Below are positions 1 to 6,512 of a stretch of DNA of 13,322 bases, piece after piece. Within the stretch, counting starts at the first letter, position 1, and each line of letters begins with the position of its first letter. The position numbers and the translations under genes are program-made. Source of the DNA: an uncultured Erysipelotrichaceae bacterium (GTDB lineage: Bacteria > Bacillota_I > Bacilli_A > Erysipelotrichales > Erysipelotrichaceae). The stretch spans positions 1-13,322 of the forward strand of contig CACZNO010000178.1 of assembly GCA_902782505.1 (NCBI GenBank), in the 5' to 3' direction. The notes below the pieces were generated by a model. The model did no database searches, was not told the DNA's origin, and saw only the letters and a program-made list of their open reading frames with translations.

Positions 1-846
1 ACCGACTTCCTGATGATTCCGGAGTATCTGATGTATAAACTGACCGGCGTGAAGAAAAAAGAGTTTACCAACGCCACCACGACCGGGCTAATAAATCACG
101 ATACTCTGGCATTTGACGGAGACATCATAAAAAAACTGCGTTTGCCTTCAAAACTGTTCAGCAAACTGTACCAGCCCGGTGAAGCTGTCGGCCGGTACAA
201 AGGAGTGAAAGTCCTGTTATGTGCAACGCATGATACCGGTTCAGCTGTGGAAGGCATACCGATGAACGGCAATCAACTCTATATTTCATCCGGAACCTGG
301 TCCTTGCTGGGGGTAAAGACGGAAAAACCCCTTACGGATCGCAATTCTATGAAGGCGAATTATTCCAACGAAGGCGGGGTAGGATATAACCGCTATCAGA
401 AAAACATCATGGGTATGTGGATCGTCAATGAACTTCAAAGGGAATTGTGTCCGGATGAAAGCATTGTGAGCATCGTGAAAAAAGCCGAACAAAGCAGTTT
501 TGAGGGTGTTCTGGATGCGAATGATGAAAGTCTTCTGGCTCCCGTCAGCATGAAAAGTGCCTTTGAAAAGCTGTTGGGGGAAGCGCCGGATGATAAGTAT
601 GGCTACTTCCGTTGTGCCTTCCGTTCCCTGGCCCTTTCCTATAAGAAAGCCATTGAGGAGCTGGAACAGAATACAGGACGTCACTATGAGGAACTGTACA
701 TTGTAGGCGGAGGCGCCAAGAACGGTTTCCTCAACAAGCTTACGGAAGAGTATACCGGTAAAAAGGTTGTGGCTTTGCCGATAGAGGCGACAGCTTTGGG
801 AAATCTGAATATACAGGTGAATGCGGAAAAAGACTCCGTCATCTAG
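1..846 (+). CDS. rhaB: Rhamnulokinase (FGGY-family sugar kinase), 5' end outside window
   Basis: Reading frame 1 is open from the first base, so the gene begins upstream and only about 281 C-terminal residues are seen. The family phosphorylates L-rhamnulose with ATP to L-rhamnulose 1-phosphate in rhamnose catabolism, in the cytosol. Motifs that point to RhaB rather than another FGGY kinase are NATTTG near the start, the HDTGSAV segment (catalytic Asp region), SGTWSLLG, a SNEGG motif followed by a KNIMGMW stretch, and the C-terminal ATP-site segment VGGGAKN ending in ATALGNL. The chain stops about 15 residues after GNL, whereas E. coli RhaB carries a longer C-terminal helix region, so this is a short form. 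A terminator lies directly downstream, so it is the last gene of its transcript. No rhamnose isomerase or aldolase is visible. Assignment to FGGY kinases is certain; the rhamnulose substrate is well supported by motifs. Confidence 0.9.
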   Translation, partial: TDFLMIPEYLMYKLTGVKKKEFTNATTTGLINHDTLAFDGDIIKKLRLPSKLFSKLYQPGEAVGRYKGVKVLLCATHDTGSAVEGIPMNGNQLYISSGTWSLLGVKTEKPLTDRNSMKANYSNEGGVGYNRYQKNIMGMWIVNELQRELCPDESIVSIVKKAEQSSFEGVLDANDESLLAPVSMKSAFEKLLGEAPDDKYGYFRCAFRSLALSYKKAIEELEQNTGRHYEELYIVGGGAKNGFLNKLTEEYTGKKVVALPIEATALGNLNIQVNAEKDSVI

Positions 847-867
847 TTTGCCGATGTTCGCAAAACC

Positions 868-888
868 GAGGTCGAAAGACCTCTTTTT
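868..888 (+). terminator. Intrinsic terminator after the rhamnulokinase gene
   Basis: A perfect 6-bp stem (GAGGTC 868-873 with GACCTC 878-883) closes a GAAA tetraloop and is followed by five T residues at 884-888. It lies 22 bp after the kinase stop codon. Confidence 0.8.
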
Positions 889-1139
889 GCTGTCCGAATG
901 ATAGTGCGAATGAAACGGTATTGATCTGAATGCTATTGAGGAATGGTGCTTCCCGGCAATACTTGACGATCTCGCTTACCGCGGCAGAATTCACATCAGC
1001 GGAGAATTCCTCTGAGGTTTTTTCCTTTGAGTCATTGCCTCGCGAATACCGGCACTTGAAAAAACCACGCAAGAAATTTACCATTATTTTAGATGTTACC
1101 CACAAACGGGAAGGACGATGAAGTCCTCGGGAGGGTTTT
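889..1139. other. Gene-free interval, possibly decayed coding DNA
   Basis: No gene with a credible start and ribosome binding site is seen here. A short open stretch at 914-1015 (33 codons, no start codon, preceded by a stop) and a 63-codon ATG frame at 930-1121 overlap in different frames. Neither has a recognisable domain or Shine-Dalgarno sequence. The right end carries the presumed promoter and leader of the following lipoprotein gene, with two small hairpins: CCC/GGG around 1099-1110, and AGGAC/GTCCT around 1112-1126, just before the ribosome binding site. No known riboswitch class was recognised. Confidence 0.4.
1056..1084 (+). promoter_or_regulatory. Weak candidate promoter for the lipoprotein gene
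   Basis: TTGAAA at 1056-1061 and TACCAT at 1079-1084 are separated by 17 bp. The -10 match is only 4 of 6 and there is no TGn extension, so this is a tentative call, chosen because it is the best-spaced pair upstream of the start at 1140. Confidence 0.3.
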
Positions 1140-2996
1140 ATGAAAATCACCAGAATACTGTCTTTATTCCTGATTGTTTGTGTTGTTCTTGCCGCGTGCG
1201 CGTGCAGCGGGAAGAAAGAAGAAGAGAAACCGGATCCGGACCGCACACCGGCGGAAATCTCTGAAGCAGCCATGAATAATTTCGTGAAAAAACTGCAGGA
1301 TGCGAACTATACTGTCACCGGCGCAGCCAAGTCGGTCACAAACGTCGCATCGGCGGACCAGGTCTATTTTGAGTACAAGAACGACTATTCCCCGTTCAGT
1401 TACGTGTTCATGACCGTCAAAGATGAGACCTTTGAAACCATGCTGTATGATGATGAAGACGCGGTGTATGACGTTGTGTTCATCGCGCCGGAAAAAGCGG
1501 TGGATACCGTCGGCGAACTTCTTCCGAACACCTGGATCACGATCACGGAAAACAATCTGTTCGAACTGTTCTACAACGATCCGAGTGCACCGCTGGAATT
1601 CACGTCCAATGACCAGCGTGTGAAGAAGACTCTTCTCGCGTTGGGAGGTTATTCGGAGTTTGCGCTGCAGGCTATGGAGGAAGTACACATGATCTTCGAT
1701 GCGGAAAATCCGAAGACGGTGCAGTTCAAAGCGGTCGTCCACGACATTCCGGCAGCCCGCATCGAATACGACGATCTGCACCTGACGCTGACCTTCGGTG
1801 AAGGCAAGAGCGATCCGCGCGTCGACAAGTGGATCAAGGATCCGGTGTATCCGCGCATCCGCACCGCCTGGAGAAGGGACGATCTCGACTTGCTGGATCT
1901 GGTATTCTTCCGCGATTACGGCAAGGAAGCGATTCCGTTCCCGCAGACTTCCAGCTACGCGATGATCTTTGATGAAAAGGCGTATGACGAATTTTTGGGA
2001 ATGCGCTTGAAAGACTCGCACTGGACCGAAAAAGATGTGGAAGACTACAAGGAACTTCTGCGCAATAACGGCTTTACGGAAATAACCTCCGAAATGCCGG
2101 GATGTGATCAGCCGGTCACGGTTTACCGCCGTCTTTTGAGAGATGAATACAACGCCTATTCGCAATTGTATCCGCACTATGACAACGGTTTAGTGGTAGA
2201 AGGCGTGTTATACCATGAATCCCCGGAATACGAAGGACAGCCCGCCATCAACGAGGTAATCCAGAAGAAAGGCTTCATCGCGCTGCCGGAAACGGATCTG
2301 TTCACCGGATGGAAAGCGGCGGATACCTCGGGTTCTCAGTCAGAAGCCTGGGCGTACTTCTTTGATTATGACCTCTACATGGCTTTCACGCTTGAGTATA
2401 AAGATTTTGAGAGCGCCAAGGCGTATCTGGAAAACTACGCGGATACGTTACTGGAAAACGGCTTCTTCTCCCGCTTTACCCCGGGTGAGGACAACCGTAT
2501 GTGCGCGTCGGCCAACGACTATATTTCCTTCCGTTACGAATTCGGAGATGACGAAGGCGAAGAGAACACCGTGAAGCTGGAATTCAAGAACCAGAAGAGC
2601 CTGACGGTAGAGGAAACGCTGCATCTCATCAGGGAATACGGTATTCCGGAACCGGATATTCACGGAGAAATCGCGTCCAAGGACGTGGCGAGATACCGTT
2701 ATGAAATTTCGCAGTTCGACGGATTGTTCTTAATGATTTACCAGCCGTACGAAAGCACGTCCGCTGCGGAACACTACCTGGATGGATTTGTGCCGATGCT
2801 GGAAGATCTCGGTTATTACCAGTTCAATCCGGAGAAACTCGGTTCGCAAAGACAGTTCCTGTACTTCAACGAGGAACAGAGAAAATACGTTGCGTTTGAC
2901 CTTCTTCCGGCCGAGGACGGAGCGACCATCTTCTACGAAATCGTGTCGTTTGATCCCCCGTCTGACAGTATGATGCTCAACGCGATCCGTTTCTGA
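1140..2996 (+). CDS. Large secreted lipoprotein of unknown function
   Basis: The 618-residue product starts with a basic, hydrophobic signal sequence (residues 1-19) ending in the lipobox LAAC, so Cys20 is the predicted lipidated residue. It should be anchored on the outer face of the membrane. An Asp/Glu/Lys-rich linker (about 25-40) follows. The rest is acidic and Tyr/Phe-rich with no domain I recognise. Three segments look alike: a helix ending in Leu-(Leu/Glu)-x-x-x-Gly-(Phe/Tyr), followed by beta-like strands. They begin near residues 299, 424 and 542, which suggests repeated alpha/beta modules. The ATG at 1140 is supported by GGGAGGG at 1129-1135. The gene stands alone between two terminators. 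It could be a solute-binding, cell-wall or sporulation-type lipoprotein; nothing in the sequence decides this. Lipoprotein status is firm, function unknown. Confidence 0.85.
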   Translation: MKITRILSLFLIVCVVLAACACSGKKEEEKPDPDRTPAEISEAAMNNFVKKLQDANYTVTGAAKSVTNVASADQVYFEYKNDYSPFSYVFMTVKDETFETMLYDDEDAVYDVVFIAPEKAVDTVGELLPNTWITITENNLFELFYNDPSAPLEFTSNDQRVKKTLLALGGYSEFALQAMEEVHMIFDAENPKTVQFKAVVHDIPAARIEYDDLHLTLTFGEGKSDPRVDKWIKDPVYPRIRTAWRRDDLDLLDLVFFRDYGKEAIPFPQTSSYAMIFDEKAYDEFLGMRLKDSHWTEKDVEDYKELLRNNGFTEITSEMPGCDQPVTVYRRLLRDEYNAYSQLYPHYDNGLVVEGVLYHESPEYEGQPAINEVIQKKGFIALPETDLFTGWKAADTSGSQSEAWAYFFDYDLYMAFTLEYKDFESAKAYLENYADTLLENGFFSRFTPGEDNRMCASANDYISFRYEFGDDEGEENTVKLEFKNQKSLTVEETLHLIREYGIPEPDIHGEIASKDVARYRYEISQFDGLFLMIYQPYESTSAAEHYLDGFVPMLEDLGYYQFNPEKLGSQRQFLYFNEEQRKYVAFDLLPAEDGATIFYEIVSFDPPSDSMMLNAIRF

Positions 2997-3019
2997 TTCT
3001 TCGCATAACACGTATACAG

Positions 3020-3049
3020 AGCGTTTGATCTGATATCAAACGCTTTTTT
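3020..3049 (+). terminator. Intrinsic terminator after the lipoprotein gene
   Basis: A 10-bp perfect stem, AGCGTTTGAT (3020-3029) with ATCAAACGCT (3035-3044), has a 5-nt loop and runs into T residues up to 3049. Its tail overlaps the -35 region of the next promoter. Confidence 0.9.
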
Positions 3050-3076
3050 GTAGGATGAACGGGCGTCTGTTATAAT
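3048..3076 (+). promoter_or_regulatory. Extended -10 promoter for the short-chain dehydrogenase gene
   Basis: A perfect TATAAT at 3071-3076 is preceded by TGT (extended -10). A partial -35, TTGTAG at 3048-3053, lies at 17-bp spacing and overlaps the terminator T-run. The gene's ribosome binding site, AGGAG at 3089-3093, follows at normal distance before ATG 3101. Confidence 0.75.
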
Positions 3077-3100
3077 GGAAAAAGATACAGGAGAAAAAGT

Positions 3101-3892
3101 ATGGGAAAGACCGCGATCGTAACCGGAGGAACTTCCGGAATCGGATTGGAGACAGCCAAGGCGTTAACCTCAAAACACGGGTATACCGTGTATGTTTTCT
3201 CACGGCACGCTTTTTCGTACCCGGATTTGCGGCATATTTCCTGCGATGTGGCGGATGAAAAAGCCGTAACGGACGCAGTAAAGGAAGTCGTATCCCGCGA
3301 AGGAAGACTGGATTTGGTGGTCAATTGCGCCGGTATGGGAATTTCCGGCGCGCTGGAGTTTACTTCGCTGAGTGACGCGAAACATCTCTTCGACGTGAAT
3401 TTCTTCGGTACGGTAAATGTCAACCGGGCTTCGATTGAACACTTGCGGAAAACGCGCGGAAGAATCATCAATATCTCTTCCGTAGCCGGCGTGGTTCCGA
3501 TTCCGTTCCAGAGTTTCTACAGCGCGTCCAAGTCCGCAATCAATTCCTACAGCCTGGCTTTGGCCAATGAACTGAAACCGTTCGGTGTTTCGGTTTGTGC
3601 CGTGATGCCCGGGGATACCGCTACCGGATTCACCGCGGCGCGCAAAAAAAGCGCGGAGGGCGACAATCTTTACGAAGGCCGGATCACCCGCTCGGTATCG
3701 AAAATGGAAAAGGATGAATTGGGCGGAACGGACAGCGCGATCACCGGAAACACAATCGCGTCTTTGGCGGTACGCAAAAAACTTCCGGCGCTCTATACCG
3801 TCGGTTTCAGTTATAAACTGGTAAACGTGTTGATGAAAATTCTGCCGGTAAGACTGTCGCAGCGACTGATCTACGGTTTATACGCAAAGTAA
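3101..3892 (+). CDS. Short-chain dehydrogenase/reductase (SDR), classical type
   Basis: This 263-residue protein is a cytosolic NAD(P)(H)-dependent oxidoreductase of the classical SDR fold. Visible landmarks are the cofactor-binding TGGTSGIG (8-15), the NCAG motif (75-78), Asn100, the catalytic Ser (SS at 126-127), the catalytic YSASK (Tyr140, Lys144) and a PGDTAT segment (170-175). All catalytic tetrad residues are present, so the enzyme should be active. The hydrophobic, basic C-terminal tail (about 232-260) may contact membrane or a lipid-like substrate, as in SDRs acting on acyl or steroid-like molecules. The substrate cannot be read from sequence. ATG 3101 follows AGGAG with 7-nt spacing. 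It is a single-gene unit with its own promoter and converges on the VanZ-like gene. Confidence 0.92.
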   Translation: MGKTAIVTGGTSGIGLETAKALTSKHGYTVYVFSRHAFSYPDLRHISCDVADEKAVTDAVKEVVSREGRLDLVVNCAGMGISGALEFTSLSDAKHLFDVNFFGTVNVNRASIEHLRKTRGRIINISSVAGVVPIPFQSFYSASKSAINSYSLALANELKPFGVSVCAVMPGDTATGFTAARKKSAEGDNLYEGRITRSVSKMEKDELGGTDSAITGNTIASLAVRKKLPALYTVGFSYKLVNVLMKILPVRLSQRLIYGLYAK

Positions 3893-3917
3893 AAGGGCAC
3901 CGCGGTGCCCTTTGCGT
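3892..3917. terminator. Bidirectional terminator between convergent genes
   Basis: A perfect 22-nt palindrome at 3892-3913 (AAAGGGCACCG and its complement) sits between the stop codons of the plus-strand SDR gene and the minus-strand VanZ-like gene. It overlaps the last base of the SDR stop codon. The A and T triplets at its ends give both strands a short T-run. Confidence 0.8.
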
Positions 3918-4997
3918 TTATTCTTCGATGATGGTGATCCTGGTATGATCCGGAGCCTCAAAGGAGAAGGTCCGTAAACCGGAATAAGGATCCGCGGAAT
4001 ATTCCGATACGGAAATTCCGTGCTCCGTCAGCCGCTTTTTCAGATATTCGGAATTGTTGCAGGCCAGGGTGATGTTCTGGGACGGAAGGGAAACGTTTCC
4101 CGGCAGACAGCGGATCTCGATCTGATTTTTCCCGAAAGTGAGGAGATAATCGGTTTCCTTTCCGTTTTCGATGGTGCGGGCGAGGTACATGCCCATCTTG
4201 GTGACATAGAAATCCAAAACTTCCGTGTTGTCTATGGCGAACAGAGTCGAGCGGACAATGTGCACCTTGCGGAAAAACGGATAGAGGGCGGTCTTTTTCG
4301 CTTCCTTGCGGTAAAGACGCTGGTTTTCCATCCGTTCTCTCCAGTCCGGATGGGCCAATACGTACGCGACGGAAAGATACAGAAGCACGCCGAGATATCC
4401 GCCGATCGTGTTGGAGAACAGGTCGTCAATGTCATAGAACCCCAGTTTGGTGACCAGCTGGATGTTTTCCACCGCCAAAGACGCGAGGAAACACACGAAT
4501 ACGGTGCGCCTTAACGGACGGCGGCGGAACCAGTCGAAGATATACGGCAGAAGGTAACCCATCGGGATGAACATACAGATATTCATGTAGACCTGGGCGA
4601 TGTTTTCGGTGTGCTGAATCGTTACGTGCGACATGGCTTCGCGGAACCCGTCGCGGAAAATCGCGGCGATGAGTCCCAGAAGACCGAAATCGATCTGGAT
4701 GGAGTCGGCAAGATCGTGGTAGAGATCCGCGTGCACCCGGTAGTCCTCCGCCGCATCACGCGAGAAAAACGCCACATACCCGACCAGCAGAAGATACACC
4801 GCGAACATGACGATCAATAAGATCTTCCGAAGGTGCAGGTAGTGATCGGCTTTCGGGTTGGTGCTGACGCCGTCATTTAAACTGACGCCGAGTTTTGCGC
4901 AGACTTTACGGTCGATATACGGCAATGCGAAAACCATGACCAGGGTCATGACGGTGACAAGCACGTTGGTGAGAAGACTGTTGGGATCGAGAATCAT
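3918..4997 (-). CDS. VanZ-like membrane protein fused to a C-terminal VOC/glyoxalase-like domain
   Basis: The 359-residue product has an N-terminal membrane part and a soluble C-terminal part. Predicted membrane segments lie near 8-27, 57-78, 134-152, 164-178 and 196-214. The VanZ signature is clear: NICMFIPMGYLLP (139-151), ENIQL (177-181) and a DIDDLFSNTIGGYLG stretch (189-203). VanZ is known for low-level teicoplanin resistance, but most family members have no assigned role. After a basic linker (216-244), residues 245-358 show two beta-alpha-beta-beta-beta halves typical of the vicinal oxygen chelate fold: FAIDN...LDFYVTKMGM then QIEI, and NITLACNN then HGISV, ending FEAPDHTRITIIE. In the second half the usual metal-ligand His and Glu positions look like Asn308 and Thr355, so metal catalysis is doubtful and ligand binding is more likely. 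The start follows AAAAGGAG on the minus strand (plus-strand 5003-5010). The fold call is by pattern, not alignment. Confidence 0.85.
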   Translation of the reverse strand: MILDPNSLLTNVLVTVMTLVMVFALPYIDRKVCAKLGVSLNDGVSTNPKADHYLHLRKILLIVMFAVYLLLVGYVAFFSRDAAEDYRVHADLYHDLADSIQIDFGLLGLIAAIFRDGFREAMSHVTIQHTENIAQVYMNICMFIPMGYLLPYIFDWFRRRPLRRTVFVCFLASLAVENIQLVTKLGFYDIDDLFSNTIGGYLGVLLYLSVAYVLAHPDWRERMENQRLYRKEAKKTALYPFFRKVHIVRSTLFAIDNTEVLDFYVTKMGMYLARTIENGKETDYLLTFGKNQIEIRCLPGNVSLPSQNITLACNNSEYLKKRLTEHGISVSEYSADPYSGLRTFSFEAPDHTRITIIEE

Positions 4998-5015
4998 AAC
5001 CGCTCCTTTTATGAA

Positions 5016-5024
5016 ATTATATCA
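5016..5024 (-). promoter_or_regulatory. Extended -10 promoter for the VanZ-like gene
   Basis: On the minus strand TGATATAAT (positions 5024 to 5016) is a perfect extended -10. No good -35 is present at 16-18 bp, which fits an extended -10 promoter. The start codon lies about 20 bp further on. Confidence 0.7.
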
Positions 5025-5039
5025 TCTCTTCGGAAGATG
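5023..5039. promoter_or_regulatory. Imperfect inverted repeat between divergent promoters
   Basis: CATCT at 5023-5027 and AGATG at 5035-5039 form an inverted repeat around a 7-bp centre. It overlaps the minus-strand TG extension and lies just upstream of the plus-strand -10. It is a possible operator for the VanZ-like gene and glnA. Only five bp per arm match, so chance is possible. Confidence 0.3.
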
Positions 5040-5041
5040 TT

Positions 5042-5050
5042 TGCTATAAT
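5042..5050 (+). promoter_or_regulatory. Extended -10 promoter for glnA
   Basis: TGCTATAAT at 5042-5050 is a perfect extended -10. The expected -35 region (about 5022-5027) is poor. The ribosome binding site AGAGGTGAG follows at 5059-5067 before ATG 5072, so the untranslated leader is very short, leaving no room for a riboswitch. Confidence 0.75.
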
Positions 5051-5071
5051 AATGACAAGAGGTGAGTAGAT

Positions 5072-6499
5072 ATGATTCATAATCTGGAGGAAGCGCTCCG
5101 GTATATCCGGGAAAACGAAGTGAAATTCATCGATTTCAAGATGGTGGATCTTCGGGGAAGATGGAAACACTTAACGGTTCCGGCGAATACTTTCAACGCG
5201 GACACTTTACAATACGGTATCGGATTTGACGGTTCCAACTACGGTTACGCGGAAGTCAAGAAGAGCGACATGGTGTTTATTCCCGACCTGAAAGCCGCGG
5301 CCTTGGACCCGTTTACCTACGAAAAGACGCTGGTCATGATCGGGGACGTCATGGTCATTGAAGAACCGGAAAACCGACCCTTTGATCAGTATCCGCGCAA
5401 CGTTGCGAAAGCTGCGCTGGATTACATGCGCAAAACCGGTGCCGCGGATGAGATGATCATCGGACCGGAATACGAATTCCACGTATTTGAAAATGTGCGC
5501 CGTGCGGTCCGTCCGGATAAAATCGCGTATGAACTCAGGAATGCAGAGTCCTACTGGTCCAATGACGATAAGGAAAACCTGGGATTCCATCATCCCTACG
5601 ACGGGGGATACCATGCGGATCTTCCGGGAGATGCGACCTACAATCTGCGCAATGAAATCGTCATGAACCTCGAACAGTTCGGGGTAGACGTCAAGTATCA
5701 TCACCACGAAGTCGGCGGTTCGGGACAGCTGGAAATCGAAGTCAGCCTCGGGAATATGCTGAAGCTGGCGGATGATACCTTGGCGGCGAAATACGTGATC
5801 CGCAATACCGCTGCGGAAAACGGCGTAAGCGCGACCTTCATGCCCAAACCGGTCTACGGCGAGGCAGGCAACGGAATGCACGTGCATATGCTGTTACGTA
5901 AAGACGGAAAGAATCTCTTCTACCAACAGGGTACTTACGCGAATCTTTCCAAGACCGCGATGTATTTTATCGGCGGACTGCTGAAACACGTCCGTGCGTT
6001 ATGCGCGTTTACCAATCCCTCGACCAACTCCTATAAGAGACTGCTGCCGGGATTTGAAGCACCCGCAACGGTCGGATACGCGCTTGCGAACCGCAGTTCC
6101 GTGATCCGGATCCCGAGTTATGCCAAATCTCCGGATGTCAAACGGTTTGAACTGCGCAGCCCCGACGCTACCTGTAATCCCTACTATGCCTACAGCGCCA
6201 TCCTGATGGCCGGATTGGACGGCATTGAAAACAAAATCGATCCGAAAGACCATAACTGGGGACCGTTTGATTTCAATCTGTACGATCTGACGGACGAGGA
6301 AAAAGCGCATCTTGAACATCTTCCTTCCTCTTTGGAAGAGGCTGCGAAAGCGCTGGAAGACGATTACGCGTTTTTGACCAAAGACGGCGTGTTCCCGGAA
6401 ACTCTGATCCGTACCTGGATCGGAATGCTGCGCAAGGACGCGGGAAATCTGCGCAAGATCCCGCATCCGGCAGAAATCGACATGTATTACGACTTGTAG
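5072..6499 (+). CDS. glnA: Glutamine synthetase type I, GSI-beta-like
   Basis: This 475-residue enzyme makes glutamine from glutamate, ammonia and ATP in the cytosol; GSI assembles as a dodecamer with active sites between subunits. Family motifs are intact: FDGSNYGYAEVKKSDM near residue 50, GPEYEF (metal/glutamate site), HHHEVGGSGQLEIE, NGMHVHM, the ATP-binding NPSTNSYKRLLPGFEAP, and RFELRSPD. Two features point to the beta subclass. The stretch between the EYEF motif and HHHEV is about as long as in E. coli GlnA, longer than in Bacillus. The NLYDL motif carries Tyr404 at the position adenylylated in E. coli. The C-terminus (GVFPETLI... PHPAEIDMYYDL) also follows the E. coli pattern. It is the first gene of a two-gene unit with the dehydrogenase 13 bp downstream. 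No GlnR/TnrA-type operator was found. Whether an adenylyltransferase exists lies outside the window. Confidence 0.96.
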   Translation: MIHNLEEALRYIRENEVKFIDFKMVDLRGRWKHLTVPANTFNADTLQYGIGFDGSNYGYAEVKKSDMVFIPDLKAAALDPFTYEKTLVMIGDVMVIEEPENRPFDQYPRNVAKAALDYMRKTGAADEMIIGPEYEFHVFENVRRAVRPDKIAYELRNAESYWSNDDKENLGFHHPYDGGYHADLPGDATYNLRNEIVMNLEQFGVDVKYHHHEVGGSGQLEIEVSLGNMLKLADDTLAAKYVIRNTAAENGVSATFMPKPVYGEAGNGMHVHMLLRKDGKNLFYQQGTYANLSKTAMYFIGGLLKHVRALCAFTNPSTNSYKRLLPGFEAPATVGYALANRSSVIRIPSYAKSPDVKRFELRSPDATCNPYYAYSAILMAGLDGIENKIDPKDHNWGPFDFNLYDLTDEEKAHLEHLPSSLEEAAKALEDDYAFLTKDGVFPETLIRTWIGMLRKDAGNLRKIPHPAEIDMYYDL

Positions 6500-6512
6500 A
6501 AAGGACAATTCC

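Noticed and set aside
1095..1139. Riboswitch in the lipoprotein leader
   Set aside because: Only two short hairpins are seen and no known aptamer core is recognised.
839..1273. 144-codon minus-strand frame covering the gene-free gap
   Set aside because: It overlaps the start of the lipoprotein gene, has no ribosome binding site, ends inside the rhamnulokinase gene and shows no domain.
1164..2177. Long minus-strand frame (337 codons) inside the lipoprotein gene
   Set aside because: It is an antisense shadow: Arg/Phe/His-rich composition, no start signals, while the plus frame has a signal peptide, lipobox and ribosome site.
5038..5057. GlnR/TnrA-type operator upstream of glnA
   Set aside because: The half-sites TGTTT and TGACA are present, but the spacing (10 bp rather than 7) and the inner bases do not fit the known consensus TGTNAN7TNACA.
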